A DNA stretch of 51,817 bases from the NCBI GenBank assembly GCA_023262255.1, contig JALRBT010000004.1:1-51817 (forward strand), written 5' to 3'. Both the position numbers and the translations under genes were made by a program. Below, piece after piece: positions 1 through 10,311 of this stretch. How positions within the stretch are numbered: the stretch's first letter is position 1; the number at the start of each line of letters is the position of its first letter. This stretch comes from Ilumatobacteraceae bacterium. GTDB taxonomy: Bacteria > Actinomycetota > Acidimicrobiia > Acidimicrobiales > Ilumatobacteraceae. The notes beneath the pieces were generated by a model. It was not told where the DNA came from and did not search any database. It saw only the letters and a program-made list of their open reading frames with translations.

Positions 1-1290
1 GCGACCGACAGCATCAATGGCTCTGGGGCAACGTTCCCGCAGCAATTCCAGGCATGGGCAACCTCGATGTTCAACCGCGATACGGGCGGATCGGTGCTGT
101 ATTCGAATCCCGGTGGCGGGTCATCGAAAGGCAAGTCCGACTTTCGTACGGGCCTCAACGATTTCGGTGGGACCGATTCGGCGGTGTCCGACGAACAGGC
201 GCCCGATTTCGATTGGGTCTACGTGCCATACGTTGGTGGTGCAGTTGCGCTGTCGTATCGACTCGACGATCTGAACGGCGCGGTGCTTTCCCTCAGCGAA
301 TCGACGATCGGCGGCATCTTCGATGGATCCATCGATCGTTGGAACCACCCCGCAATCATCGCCGACATGGCGACCGGCGCGACATGGTCCAACACGCGAC
401 GGGAATCGGAAGTCTCCGGTGTCACCGCGATGATTCACCTCACGAGCGAGTCGAACCTCTCCATCTCGGTCCTGGCAAACCCGAGCATCCTGCGCTCCCG
501 GTCGAACGAGGCGGTGACGGTGGTCGATGCGAACACCGATTCAGTGCTGGCACGGGAGCTGCTCAAGCGCGGTGAAGTAACGCTGGTCGTACCAAGCGAT
601 CCTCGGGCCACCTACTCCGTGCGCTTCGAAGATGCCGAAGTCGCAAGATTCGAACATGTCGAGGTGGAGATGCCGGATACACCAATCACCGTTGCATATC
701 GCCAGGATGGATCGGGCACGACCAACAACTTCTGTCGATTCCTCTCTGCGGCATCGAGTGGGCAGTGGGACGTCGGCGATGCATTCGTATCGTGCGTTCC
801 CGGCGGTTCGAGTCGTGTGGCAGGTTACGGATCACGATTCCAAGGTCACAGTGGTTCTGCGAATCTCGCCAACTACGTCTCCAATACCGACGGGAGCATC
901 GGATACAACGAGGTTTCCTTTATTCTCGAGCCGTCACGATGGAGTCGCGGCATGCGCGCCGTGAACGTTCGTAACGCTGCCGGTGAATTCGTACCGCCAT
1001 TGGCCTCGGCAGTGTCGTCGTTTCTTGCCGGGTCATCGGTTGATGAGCGTGGTTTCGTGACCTTCGACTATCTTCAAACCGGAAACGCCACCGCATATCC
1101 GATCGGAGCGGTCACGTATGCACTTGGTCGCACCGCGCAGTCGGAACGCAACGAAGTGGTGTCGGAGTATCTTCTCTGGATTCTCACCGACTTCGCACCG
1201 CGTTATGCAGAGGCGCTCGGCTATGCACCGCTCACCGGGGCCCTCCGCGAGCGGGCAGTGCGTCAGGCGCGAAGGGTGAACTCCGAATAG
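1..1290 (+). CDS. PstS-like phosphate ABC transporter substrate-binding protein (5' end cut by window)
   Basis: Extracellular binding protein of the PstS family. Frame 1 is open from the first base and aligns throughout with the next gene, so the start and signal peptide lie upstream of the window. Seen: the NGSGATFPQ N-terminal block, NPGGGSSKGKSDF, FGGTDSAVSDEQ, the phosphate-loop motif QDGSGTTNNF, SRFQGHSGS and the C-terminal ALGYAPL block. Between the WNHPAIIADM block and PITVAYRQDGSGTT it carries about 95 extra residues that standard PstS proteins lack; the downstream paralogue has the same insert. No pstCAB genes are visible, so the permease must be encoded elsewhere. The family call is firm. 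Phosphate as ligand is inferred from the conserved loop. Confidence 0.9.
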   Translation, partial: ATDSINGSGATFPQQFQAWATSMFNRDTGGSVLYSNPGGGSSKGKSDFRTGLNDFGGTDSAVSDEQAPDFDWVYVPYVGGAVALSYRLDDLNGAVLSLSESTIGGIFDGSIDRWNHPAIIADMATGATWSNTRRESEVSGVTAMIHLTSESNLSISVLANPSILRSRSNEAVTVVDANTDSVLARELLKRGEVTLVVPSDPRATYSVRFEDAEVARFEHVEVEMPDTPITVAYRQDGSGTTNNFCRFLSAASSGQWDVGDAFVSCVPGGSSRVAGYGSRFQGHSGSANLANYVSNTDGSIGYNEVSFILEPSRWSRGMRAVNVRNAAGEFVPPLASAVSSFLAGSSVDERGFVTFDYLQTGNATAYPIGAVTYALGRTAQSERNEVVSEYLLWILTDFAPRYAEALGYAPLTGALRERAVRQARRVNSE

Positions 1291-1443
1291 TTCGCGTCCC
1301 TCTGGTCGATGACGATCCAGATGGGTTCACCCGAAATTCATCTCACGTAAACGCTCCCGTGGTGCGTTCGACAGGCTCCCGAAAGTTGCCGAACCTACGG
1401 TTCGTTCGTACATCAACGACTCTGAAAAGGAGAGACGAACCTT

Positions 1444-2802
1444 ATGAAGAAGAAATTCATCACCTCGGTTGCCATCGCACTGGTGGGTGCGCTTGGGGCG
1501 GGGACCGTCGCCCTGGCCGAGAGCGCCAACGGCTCGGGTGCCACCTTTCCGCAGAATTTCCAGGCGGCCGCGACCGTTGCCTACAACGCGGCCACCGGTC
1601 AGAACGTGTCCTACGCCAATCCGGGAGGTGGTTCGGGGAAGGGCAAGCGCGACTTTAAGGCTGGACTCACCGACTTTGGTGGTTCGGATTCCGCGGTGGC
1701 GACGAAGGATGAAGCTTCGTTCGACTGGGTGTACGTACCGTACGTGGGTGGTGCAATCGCCGTGGCATATCGTCTCGACGAGCTGAAGGGTGCCACCCTG
1801 TCGCTCAGCGAGGGAACGATCAACGGCATCTTTGGTGGAGTCATCACCAAGTGGAACGACCCCGCAATCGTCGCCGACATGAAGAAGAGCCCCACCTGGG
1901 CCAACTCGAAGAAGAAGTCGGACCTGAAGGGCGCCACCGCGTTGATTGCCACCACCGGCCGCACGAGCGTGAACATCACGGTGTCGGCGGTGCCGAGCGT
2001 GCTGCGTTCCTACAAGGGCAAGACCATCGAGATCATTGACCAGACCACGAAGAAGTCCGTGAAGAAGGGAACCCTGTCGCGGGGCGAGGTGACGCTCAGC
2101 GCGACCGGAAATGCGAAGTCGAAGCTGTCGGTGAAACTCGGTGGCAAGGAAATCGCCGTCTTCCAGGAAGCCAAGGTCACCATGCCGTCCAAGGACATCA
2201 CGGTGGTGTACCGATCCGACGGTTCGGGAACGACGAACAACTTCTGCAACTTCATGAAGAATGCGGCGAACAATGACTGGGCCGTGAACGATGCATTCAC
2301 ATCGTGCGTGCCCGGTGGTTCGGCCAAGGTTGCCACGTTCGGTTCGCGCTTCCAGGGTCAGAGTGGTTCGGCCAACGTCTCCAACTACATCGCCGACAAC
2401 AGCGGAACCATCGGATACACCGAAGTGTCGTTCGTGACCGATGCGACCCGCGCAGCCAAGGGCATGAAGGCCGCAAACGTGCGCAACGCTGCCGGTCGCT
2501 ACATGGCGCCGACTTCGGCTGCCGCCTCGGCGTTCCTCTCCGGTTCACGAGTGGACACGAAGGGCTTCGTCACGTTCGACTACGCCCAGAAGCGGAACAC
2601 CTCCGCCTACCCGATCGTCGCCGTCACCTACGTGCTGGGCAAGACCGCAAAGTCATCGAAGAACGCGGTCGTGAGCGACTATCTGCAGTGGATCCTCAAC
2701 ACCTTTGCACCGACGAATGCCGAGGCACTCGGCTACGCACCACTTTCTGGGGCGTTGAAGGACAAGGCACTGGTCCAAGCGAAGTTGATCAACTCGAAGT
2801 AG
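1444..2802 (+). CDS. PstS-like phosphate ABC transporter substrate-binding protein, tandem paralogue
   Basis: Secreted PstS-family protein of 452 residues, against roughly 350-380 for typical PstS. A signal peptide (about residues 1-25, cleavage after TVALA) has no lipobox cysteine, so it is probably released or held otherwise at the envelope. The phosphate-loop motif RSDGSGTTNNF is at 257-267. Residues ~147-248 form a beta-rich, Lys/Ser/Thr-rich insert between the WNDPAIVADM and MPSKDITVVY blocks. Two cysteines (268 and 288) are conserved in both copies and could form a disulfide. The ATG is preceded by a strong AAAGGAG Shine-Dalgarno. The gene follows its paralogue by 153 bp in the same direction and is closed by a stem-loop at 2833-2864. 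Confidence 0.92.
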   Translation: MKKKFITSVAIALVGALGAGTVALAESANGSGATFPQNFQAAATVAYNAATGQNVSYANPGGGSGKGKRDFKAGLTDFGGSDSAVATKDEASFDWVYVPYVGGAIAVAYRLDELKGATLSLSEGTINGIFGGVITKWNDPAIVADMKKSPTWANSKKKSDLKGATALIATTGRTSVNITVSAVPSVLRSYKGKTIEIIDQTTKKSVKKGTLSRGEVTLSATGNAKSKLSVKLGGKEIAVFQEAKVTMPSKDITVVYRSDGSGTTNNFCNFMKNAANNDWAVNDAFTSCVPGGSAKVATFGSRFQGQSGSANVSNYIADNSGTIGYTEVSFVTDATRAAKGMKAANVRNAAGRYMAPTSAAASAFLSGSRVDTKGFVTFDYAQKRNTSAYPIVAVTYVLGKTAKSSKNAVVSDYLQWILNTFAPTNAEALGYAPLSGALKDKALVQAKLINSK

Positions 2803-2832
2803 CGCCGCGCCTCGTACCCCTCGCGAGGTGTA

Positions 2833-2864
2833 GACGGGTCCCGGGTGAGAGCCCGGGGCCCGTC
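2833..2864. terminator. Stem-loop terminator between convergent genes
   Basis: GACGGGTCCCGGG (2833-2845), loop TGAGAG, then CCCGGGGCCCGTC (2852-2864) form a 13-bp stem with a single U-G wobble. It lies 30 bp after the pstS-like stop and 10 bp before the end of the convergent aquaporin gene, so it can serve both. No U-tract follows, which is common in high-GC actinobacteria. Confidence 0.75.
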
Positions 2865-2873
2865 TCGTGGTGA

Positions 2874-3527
2874 TTAACCGCGTAGGAGTTTGAGAAGCGG
2901 CAATGCAACGAGAAGTCCGATGAGTTGCATGACGATGAACATGGGAACCGATTCGGGAGCGATGCCCGCAAATGACTCGCTAAATGCTCGCGAGATCGTG
3001 ACGGCTGGATTTGCGAGCGACGTGGACGACGTGAACCAATAGGCGCCACCAATCCATAGACCGACCGCCAGCGGAACCGTTTCGGCTCGATGTCGTTCGA
3101 TGAGGAAGATCACCGACAACAATCCGAATGCTGCGACGACCTCGCCAAGCCAGATTCCGCCACCATCTCGAATCTTGGTCGAGGGTCCGAGAACATCCAG
3201 TCCGAACATCATGTTGGCGAGGGCGGCTCCGGAAATACCTCCCACGGTTTGTGCAACGAAGTACGGCACCACCTCCCGCCAGGAGCGACCGTTGAGGGCA
3301 CAATCGGTGATCGTCACGATCGGATTGAAATGTGCACCCGAGATCGGACCGAACATGAGGATGAGGGCGATGAGTGCGCCAACGGTTGCGCCAGCATTGG
3401 CCAAAAGTTGCACCGCCACGTCGTCGGTGAGATTGCTGGCCATGATGCCCGAGCCGACCACTGCAATGATCAGAAAACCGGTGCCGATCGCTTCGGCAAT
3501 CACACGGCGCGGGAGCGGTGGAGTCAT
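2874..3527 (-). CDS. MIP-family aquaglyceroporin of the arsenic operon (AqpS-like)
   Basis: Integral membrane channel of 217 residues. In ars operons lacking ArsB/Acr3, such a channel is known (AqpS of Sinorhizobium) to let arsenite made by arsenate reductase flow out. The second NPA box is intact (SLANPAVTISRAF). The first reads HFNPIVT, with isoleucine in place of alanine. Hydrophobic segments span almost the whole protein (IGTGFLIIAVVGSGIMA, VGALIALILMF, GEVVAAFGLLSVIFLI, MFIVMQLIGLLVALPLL). The open frame continues upstream, but the ATG at 3527 overlaps the ArsC stop as ATGA and begins exactly at the MIP domain, so it is chosen. It is the third and last gene of the ars operon. Confidence 0.85.
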   Translation of the reverse strand: MTPPLPRRVIAEAIGTGFLIIAVVGSGIMASNLTDDVAVQLLANAGATVGALIALILMFGPISGAHFNPIVTITDCALNGRSWREVVPYFVAQTVGGISGAALANMMFGLDVLGPSTKIRDGGGIWLGEVVAAFGLLSVIFLIERHRAETVPLAVGLWIGGAYWFTSSTSLANPAVTISRAFSESFAGIAPESVPMFIVMQLIGLLVALPLLKLLRG

Positions 3528-3934
3528 CTGATAGCCACCCCAAGGTCGACCATGAGGCGCTCGACTCGTCGACGAATCTCGTCTCGAATTGGACGTACCG
3601 CATTGATATCGAGGCCGGCTGGGTCGTCGAGCGCCCAGTCTTCGTAGCGTCTGCCGGGGAAGATCGGACACGTATCCCCACATCCCATGGTGATGATGAC
3701 ATCGGCGGCTCTTACGGTTTCCGTGGTGAAGGCCTTGGGTGATTGATCGGTGATGTCGATACCCACTTCCCGCATGGCCGCCACGGCAGCCGGATTGAGT
3801 GCCTCGGCCGGGAGTGAGCCTCCGGAGTACACACTCACGCATCCCGCAGAGAGGTGCCGCAGCCAACCCGCTGCCATCTGGGAGCGACCTGCATTGTGCA
3901 CGCAGACGAACAGGACCGAAGGGGTTTCATTCAT
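3524..3934 (-). CDS. arsC: Arsenate reductase, low-molecular-weight phosphatase type
   Basis: Cytoplasmic enzyme of 136 residues reducing arsenate to arsenite. The catalytic loop CVHNAGRSQMA starts at Cys11. MGCGDTCP supplies Cys85 and Cys89, and DDPAG (103-107) supplies the acid/base Asp. The MGCGDTCPIFPGRRYEDW block is typical of actinobacterial ArsC proteins, where mycothiol or thioredoxin completes the cycle; which one is used here cannot be told from the sequence. The start ATG overlaps the stop of the upstream ArsR-ArsC fusion (ATGA), and its own stop overlaps the aquaporin start in the same way. The three genes are therefore translationally coupled. Confidence 0.9.
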   Translation of the reverse strand: MNETPSVLFVCVHNAGRSQMAAGWLRHLSAGCVSVYSGGSLPAEALNPAAVAAMREVGIDITDQSPKAFTTETVRAADVIITMGCGDTCPIFPGRRYEDWALDDPAGLDINAVRPIRDEIRRRVERLMVDLGVAIR

Positions 3935-4620
3935 GCTGCGTCGCTGTTCGTGCTTGGTGACATCCTGCCGCTCGAGAGCAGCTGTATTCGATTGATGAGT
4001 TCGTGATACGTGGCTTCGAATGCCGTGGGCGTACCTGCTTCGACCGGGTCGGGCAGCGACCAATGCAAGCGAGCGAGTGGATTCGCGAGGTCATCGTGCG
4101 ATTGATCGCACACCGTGATGACGGTGGATTCACGACACATTCTTGCCGTGTAGCGCTGCGGACGTGCCGCGTTCAGATCCAGGCGATGTCGCTCAGCAAC
4201 CTTGATTGCAAGCGGATGCACGACGGCTGCCGGTTGCGTTCCAGCGCTGTCGGCTGGGGTTCCCACGATCTGGCGCCACAGAGCGGCTGCAAGTTGCGAG
4301 CGGGCCGAGTTGTGTGTGCATACGAACGTCACTTTGCGTGCTGCTGCGGCGATGTGAAGCACTGCGCGATGGCGTGGGAGCAGTCGAACGAATCGTTTGC
4401 GGCCGTCTGCGTGCGAGTTGGTTCGCTCGACGAGACCTGCACTCTCCAGCACGTCGAGGTGATGCGCCAGAAGTGCCGACGAAAGCTCGAACTTCTCGAT
4501 GAGTTCACCAGGTGTGCGGTCGGACCGCGACAGCTCCTCGGCAATCTCCAAACGGCGAGGGTCACCGAGGGCAGCAAAGACCTCGGCACGACGCTGAAGG
4601 CTGCTTCGTTGGGTGGCCAC
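3931..4620 (-). CDS. ArsR-ArsC fusion: winged-helix repressor joined to arsenate-reductase-like domain
   Basis: Protein of 229 residues. Residues 1-85 are an ArsR-type winged helix (LGDPRRLEIAEELS, SALLAHHLDVLESAGLVERT). Residues 96-216 are a low-molecular-weight phosphatase/arsenate reductase domain with catalytic loop CTHNSARSQLA (Cys101) and PDPVEAG (Asp191). No cysteine occurs before Cys101, so the classical ArsR metalloid site is absent; the only cysteines are 101, 162 and 171, all in the reductase half. The GTG start at 4620 sits 6 nt after a TAAAGT -10 box and next to a perfect palindrome, which points to autorepression of a leaderless transcript. Fusions of this layout are known in actinobacteria; the way this one senses its signal is inference. 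Confidence 0.88.
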   Translation of the reverse strand: MATQRSSLQRRAEVFAALGDPRRLEIAEELSRSDRTPGELIEKFELSSALLAHHLDVLESAGLVERTNSHADGRKRFVRLLPRHRAVLHIAAAARKVTFVCTHNSARSQLAAALWRQIVGTPADSAGTQPAAVVHPLAIKVAERHRLDLNAARPQRYTARMCRESTVITVCDQSHDDLANPLARLHWSLPDPVEAGTPTAFEATYHELINRIQLLSSGRMSPSTNSDAA

Positions 4621-4626
4621 GCTTCT

Positions 4627-4632
4627 ACTTTA
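4627..4632 (-). promoter_or_regulatory. -10 box of the ars operon (leaderless)
   Basis: TAAAGT on the minus strand (TANNNT type) is followed by six nucleotides and then the GTG start of the ArsR-ArsC fusion. Transcription would start at or next to the start codon. Confidence 0.6.
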
Positions 4633-4633
4633 G

Positions 4634-4657
4634 GTCTCTCAAACAAAGTTGAGAGAC
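4634..4657. promoter_or_regulatory. Palindromic operator of the ars operon
   Basis: GTCTCTCAA (4634-4642), six bases, then TTGAGAGAC (4649-4657): a perfect 9-bp inverted repeat. It fills the spacer and -35 region directly upstream of the TAAAGT -10 box, the usual position for an ArsR-family repressor site. It is the likely binding site of the fusion repressor. Confidence 0.75.
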
Positions 4658-4678
4658 TCTACGCAGTGAATTTCAGGT

Positions 4679-4700
4679 GAACCCGGCTGTCACCGGGTTC
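4679..4700 (-). terminator. Stem-loop downstream of the serC-PAC2 operon
   Basis: GAACCCGG (4679-4686), loop of six, CCGGGTTC (4693-4700): a perfect 8-bp GC-rich stem 40 bp past the stop of the PAC2 gene, reading on the minus strand. It also separates that operon from the ars promoter. No clear U-run follows. Confidence 0.55.
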
Positions 4701-4739
4701 CCCGGGTGAACTCGGTCGCCACCGTGGTCGCGGGCGAAC

Positions 4740-5633
4740 TCAGTCGTCTTCCTGGTCGCGCAGGAACTGCTCGAACGCGGTACCAAGGTCGTCGGCCGAT
4801 GGAAGCACCGTGTCGTTACGGCGGTCGTACTCACGCTCGAGCATCTGCACGTACTGGACCGTTTGTTCGTCGTCCTCGACGGCTGCGTCGTGCAGTTCGG
4901 TCCAGCGCTGGATGTCCTCGTAGAGGCCGGCGTGTTGCGTGGGGATCCCGAGCACCCGTTCCAAATGCCGAAGCAGAGCGGCCGATGACTTGGGATGCTC
5001 GGACGACGCCAGGTAGTGCGGCACGCCGACGCGAAGCGACACCGCTGGAATCCGTTCCTGCTCCAGTCGCTCCTGCAACACGCCGATGACCCCGGTCGGG
5101 CCTTCGTACTGGGGTCGTGAGAGACCGAGCTTGCTCGCCAATGCGTTACTGGTGGTGCTCCCGGTGACGACCGGGGTACGGGTATGGGGTACCGCATCGA
5201 GCATCGCGCCGACGGTCACCACGGCCGCACACCGCAGGTCCCTGGCACACTTCACGATGCAGGCGACGAAGGTTGGCCAATGCAGATGTGGCTCCACTCC
5301 CGAGATGATCACCAGGTCGCGACCGTCGGTGGCGTTGTGCACGGCGACCACCTCGTTCTCCGGCCAGCGAACGTGGCGCTCGTCGTCCTCGTCGATCCAT
5401 ATCTCCGGACGTGCCTGTGTGAAGTCGAAGAACGGGTCCGATTCGATGCTGGCGACGGTGACACAGTTCCGAGCGTCCATCAGCCAGTCGAGTGCACCAG
5501 TTGCGGCTCTCGTGGCATCGAACCAGCCCTGCAGGGCCACCAACATGACCGGACGGTGGAGTTGTGGAATCTCGTCAATGTGCGAGTCGAGCACCTCTTC
5601 GACGGTCGGATAGGAATCGGAGTAGTGCTGCAT
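4740..5633 (-). CDS. PAC2 (proteasome assembly chaperone) family protein
   Basis: Protein of 297 residues related to the PAC2 family, which is widespread in actinobacteria and has no settled biochemical role. Seen: the N-terminal LHRPVMLVALQGWFDA block, LVIISGVEPHLHWPTFVACI, TVGAMLDAVPHTRTPVVTG and the GPTGVIGVL block, in the order usual for the family. The C-terminal ~60 residues are acidic and charged (AAVEDDEQTVQYVQ; ends RDQEDD). The gene lies 3 bp downstream of serC and is co-transcribed with it. The conserved-domain assignment is solid. Any link to a proteasome is inferred from the family name only. Confidence 0.85.
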   Translation of the reverse strand: MQHYSDSYPTVEEVLDSHIDEIPQLHRPVMLVALQGWFDATRAATGALDWLMDARNCVTVASIESDPFFDFTQARPEIWIDEDDERHVRWPENEVVAVHNATDGRDLVIISGVEPHLHWPTFVACIVKCARDLRCAAVVTVGAMLDAVPHTRTPVVTGSTTSNALASKLGLSRPQYEGPTGVIGVLQERLEQERIPAVSLRVGVPHYLASSEHPKSSAALLRHLERVLGIPTQHAGLYEDIQRWTELHDAAVEDDEQTVQYVQMLEREYDRRNDTVLPSADDLGTAFEQFLRDQEDD

Positions 5634-5636
5634 GAG

Positions 5637-8033
<2,397 letters not shown>

Positions 8034-8094
8034 CCGGGTTCGTTGCGGCGTTCGCCGCGGACTCAGGCACCTGCTACCGTCGGGAGTGCCGCGG

Positions 8095-8212
8095 CAATAG
8101 TTGCGGTGCATGCTCGTCAGCGAAGTCCGGTGAGATTCCGGCACTGTCCCGCAACGGTAATGCGACTTCCGATACACGTCGGTACGTCGTAAGTCCGGTC
8201 GCCTGCCGCGCG
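8095..8212 (+). promoter_or_regulatory. Cobalamin (B12) riboswitch
   Basis: The conserved core is plain: AAGTCCGGTGAGATTCCGGC (8123-8142), then ACTGTCCCGCAACGGTAA (8143-8160, the CCCGC B12-box neighbourhood), and after a variable arm GTAAGTCCGGTCGCCTGCCG (8190-8209). It sits 46 bp before the BtuF-like gene. The leader between riboswitch and gene contains CTCTCGCGAGAAGAG, which could pair as a short hairpin near the Shine-Dalgarno. It most likely shuts the importer operon down when cobalamin is plentiful. Confidence 0.93.
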
Positions 8213-8254
8213 TGATTCATCTACCGCTCTCGCGAGAAGAGCAAGGAGAACATC

Positions 8255-9208
8255 ATGAAGTTTCCTCGACTGGCCGGCATCGCCGGCCTTTTTTTGTTGG
8301 CATCATCACTGGCTGCGTGCGGTGACTCATCGGGTGAATCCGCGGAGACTGCTTCCACTGCGACACGGGCGGTGGAACCCACGGAAATCGCGGAGTTTCC
8401 CGCAACCGTCGGCGACCTGACCATCCAGGCCGAGCCGCAACGAATCATCTCGCTGTCGTCCTCGGCCACCGAGATGCTGTTTGCCATTGGTGCCGGTGAT
8501 CGCGTGATCGCCGTGGACAACTTCTCCAACTTCCCGGAGGAGACGGCGTCAATCGAGAAGCTCGATGCCTATCAGCCCAACGTGGAGGCAATCTCCGCCT
8601 TGCAACCCGATCTGGTGGTCATCAGTTACGACCCCGGCAAATTGGTCGAGCAATTGACCGCATTGTCCATTCCGGTGTTCGCCGCATATGCGGTGGCCGA
8701 CCTCGCAGGTGCGTACGAACAAATCGAACAACTCGGTGAGCTGACCGGTCAACTCGCCGAAGCAGTGCAACTCTCCGGACAGATGCAAACCGAAATTGAA
8801 TCGATCATCGCCGAAACCGACAAGGCGAATCCTCCGCTCACCTACTTTTACGAGCTCGATCCAACGCCCTACACCGTTACATCCACCACGTTCATCGGCG
8901 GAATCATGGGCATGCTCGGTTTGGTGAACATCGCAGATGGCGTGGAAGAGGGAAACGATTATCCACAACTCTCGGCCGAGGTCATCGTGGAGAAGGACCC
9001 CGACATCATCCTCCTGGCGGACACAAAGTGCTGTGCACAGTCTGCAGCAACGGTGGCCGCTCGCGACGGGTGGGGAGGCCTCACCGCAGTGAAGACCGGT
9101 TCGATAATCTCGCTGGACGATGACGTCGCCTCCCGATGGGGGCCGCGTTTGGTGGAGCTCGTACGAACCGTGGCCGAAGCGGTGGAATCCGTACTCGCCA
9201 AGTCGTAA
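8255..9208 (+). CDS. Cobalamin ABC transporter substrate-binding lipoprotein (BtuF-like)
   Basis: Lipoprotein of 317 residues. The signal peptide ends in the lipobox LAAC with Cys22 as lipidated residue. The mature protein is a periplasmic-binding-protein fold of the BtuF/FhuD type: PQRIISLSSSATEMLFAIGAGDRVIAVD, QPNVEAISALQPDLVV, SAEVIVEKDPDIILLAD and the final GWGGLTAVK block are all family hallmarks. The ATG has an AGGAG Shine-Dalgarno. It is the first gene after the B12 riboswitch and is followed by permease and ATPase genes. Together these make cobalamin, or a related corrinoid, the expected ligand. Confidence 0.9.
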   Translation: MKFPRLAGIAGLFLLASSLAACGDSSGESAETASTATRAVEPTEIAEFPATVGDLTIQAEPQRIISLSSSATEMLFAIGAGDRVIAVDNFSNFPEETASIEKLDAYQPNVEAISALQPDLVVISYDPGKLVEQLTALSIPVFAAYAVADLAGAYEQIEQLGELTGQLAEAVQLSGQMQTEIESIIAETDKANPPLTYFYELDPTPYTVTSTTFIGGIMGMLGLVNIADGVEEGNDYPQLSAEVIVEKDPDIILLADTKCCAQSAATVAARDGWGGLTAVKTGSIISLDDDVASRWGPRLVELVRTVAEAVESVLAKS

Positions 9209-9227
9209 TCGGATCGGCGCACATACC

Positions 9228-10286
9228 ATGACGACACCCACCGCATTCAGCGAAGAGCGCGCCGGTCGCGCAGTGTGGTGGCTGTTGGGTGGCTTCGCCG
9301 TGGTGATCGTGGCGGTCGTGGGACTCATGCTCGGCCCAGCCGGCCCCGCATGGTGGCGAGTACCCGTCGCATTGCTCGATCGTTTGCCGTTCACCACCAT
9401 CGACAGTGGCGTGAGCGATGCGCAGTGGAACATCGTGTGGCAGATTCGTGCTCCACGTGTGGTGTTGGCTGCCGTGGTCGGGGCCATGTTGTCGCTTGCC
9501 GGAGCCAGTTATCAAGGCGTTTTTCGCAATCCGCTCGTCGACCCGTATCTGCTCGGTGTTGCCGCCGGCGCGGGACTTGGCGCAACCCTGGCATTTTCCG
9601 TCGCTCGCGATACGACGTCCACGTGGCCCGTCGACCCGGTGCCGTTGGCGGCATTTGTCGGCGGAGTCGTCGCGGTTGCTCTCACGTACACCGTTGGTAC
9701 CGCGTTCGGTCGTTCGCGCTCGGCTACGACGCTGGTGTTGGCGGGTGTGGCGGTGACCTCGCTGGCGACCGCCATCCAAACCTTCGTGTTGCAGCGCAAC
9801 AACGACGTGGTCCGTCAGGTGTATTCGTGGATCTTGGGACGTCTCACGTCCGCGACGTGGGGCGACGTTCGACTGGTTCTTCCCTACATTCTGACGAGTT
9901 CCATCATTCTGCTGATGTACCGACGAGTCATCGACGTATTGCGGGTGGGTGACGACGAGGCCCGCGCCCTCGGAGTGAACGTGAACCAGGTGCGAGTGGT
10001 GGTGGTGCTTGCCGCAACGCTTGGTACGTCGGCCGCGGTGGCCGTGAGCGGATTGATCGGCTTCGTGGGCATCATCGTTCCGCACGCCGTTCGATTGTTG
10101 ATGGGATCTTCGAATCGAATCGTGCTGCCATTGAGCATGTTCGCCGGTGCCGTGTTCCTGATCGGCGCGGACATTCCCGGACGACTACTCACGTCACCCT
10201 CCGAAACCCCCATAGGCGTGGTGACGGCATTCTTCGGGGCACCATTCTTCTTGTTCCTGCTGCGTATGCGTGAGGTTCGTCAGTGA
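9228..10286 (+). CDS. Cobalamin ABC transporter permease (BtuC-like, FecCD family)
   Basis: Multi-pass membrane protein of 352 residues of the FecCD family with about ten hydrophobic segments. Typical blocks are RAPRVVLAAVVGAMLSLAGA, FRNPLVDPYLLGVAAGAG, SGLIGFVGIIVPHAVRLLMG (the ATPase-coupling loop) and ETPIGVVTAFFGAPFFLFLL near the C terminus. The frame is open upstream, but ATG 9228 lies 19 bp after the BtuF-like stop and precedes the first membrane segment, so it is preferred. It forms the translocation pore with the ATPase encoded next. Confidence 0.92.
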   Translation: MTTPTAFSEERAGRAVWWLLGGFAVVIVAVVGLMLGPAGPAWWRVPVALLDRLPFTTIDSGVSDAQWNIVWQIRAPRVVLAAVVGAMLSLAGASYQGVFRNPLVDPYLLGVAAGAGLGATLAFSVARDTTSTWPVDPVPLAAFVGGVVAVALTYTVGTAFGRSRSATTLVLAGVAVTSLATAIQTFVLQRNNDVVRQVYSWILGRLTSATWGDVRLVLPYILTSSIILLMYRRVIDVLRVGDDEARALGVNVNQVRVVVVLAATLGTSAAVAVSGLIGFVGIIVPHAVRLLMGSSNRIVLPLSMFAGAVFLIGADIPGRLLTSPSETPIGVVTAFFGAPFFLFLLRMREVRQ

Positions 10287-10311
10287 CCACCGTTATGAAT
10301 GGAATGCAACG

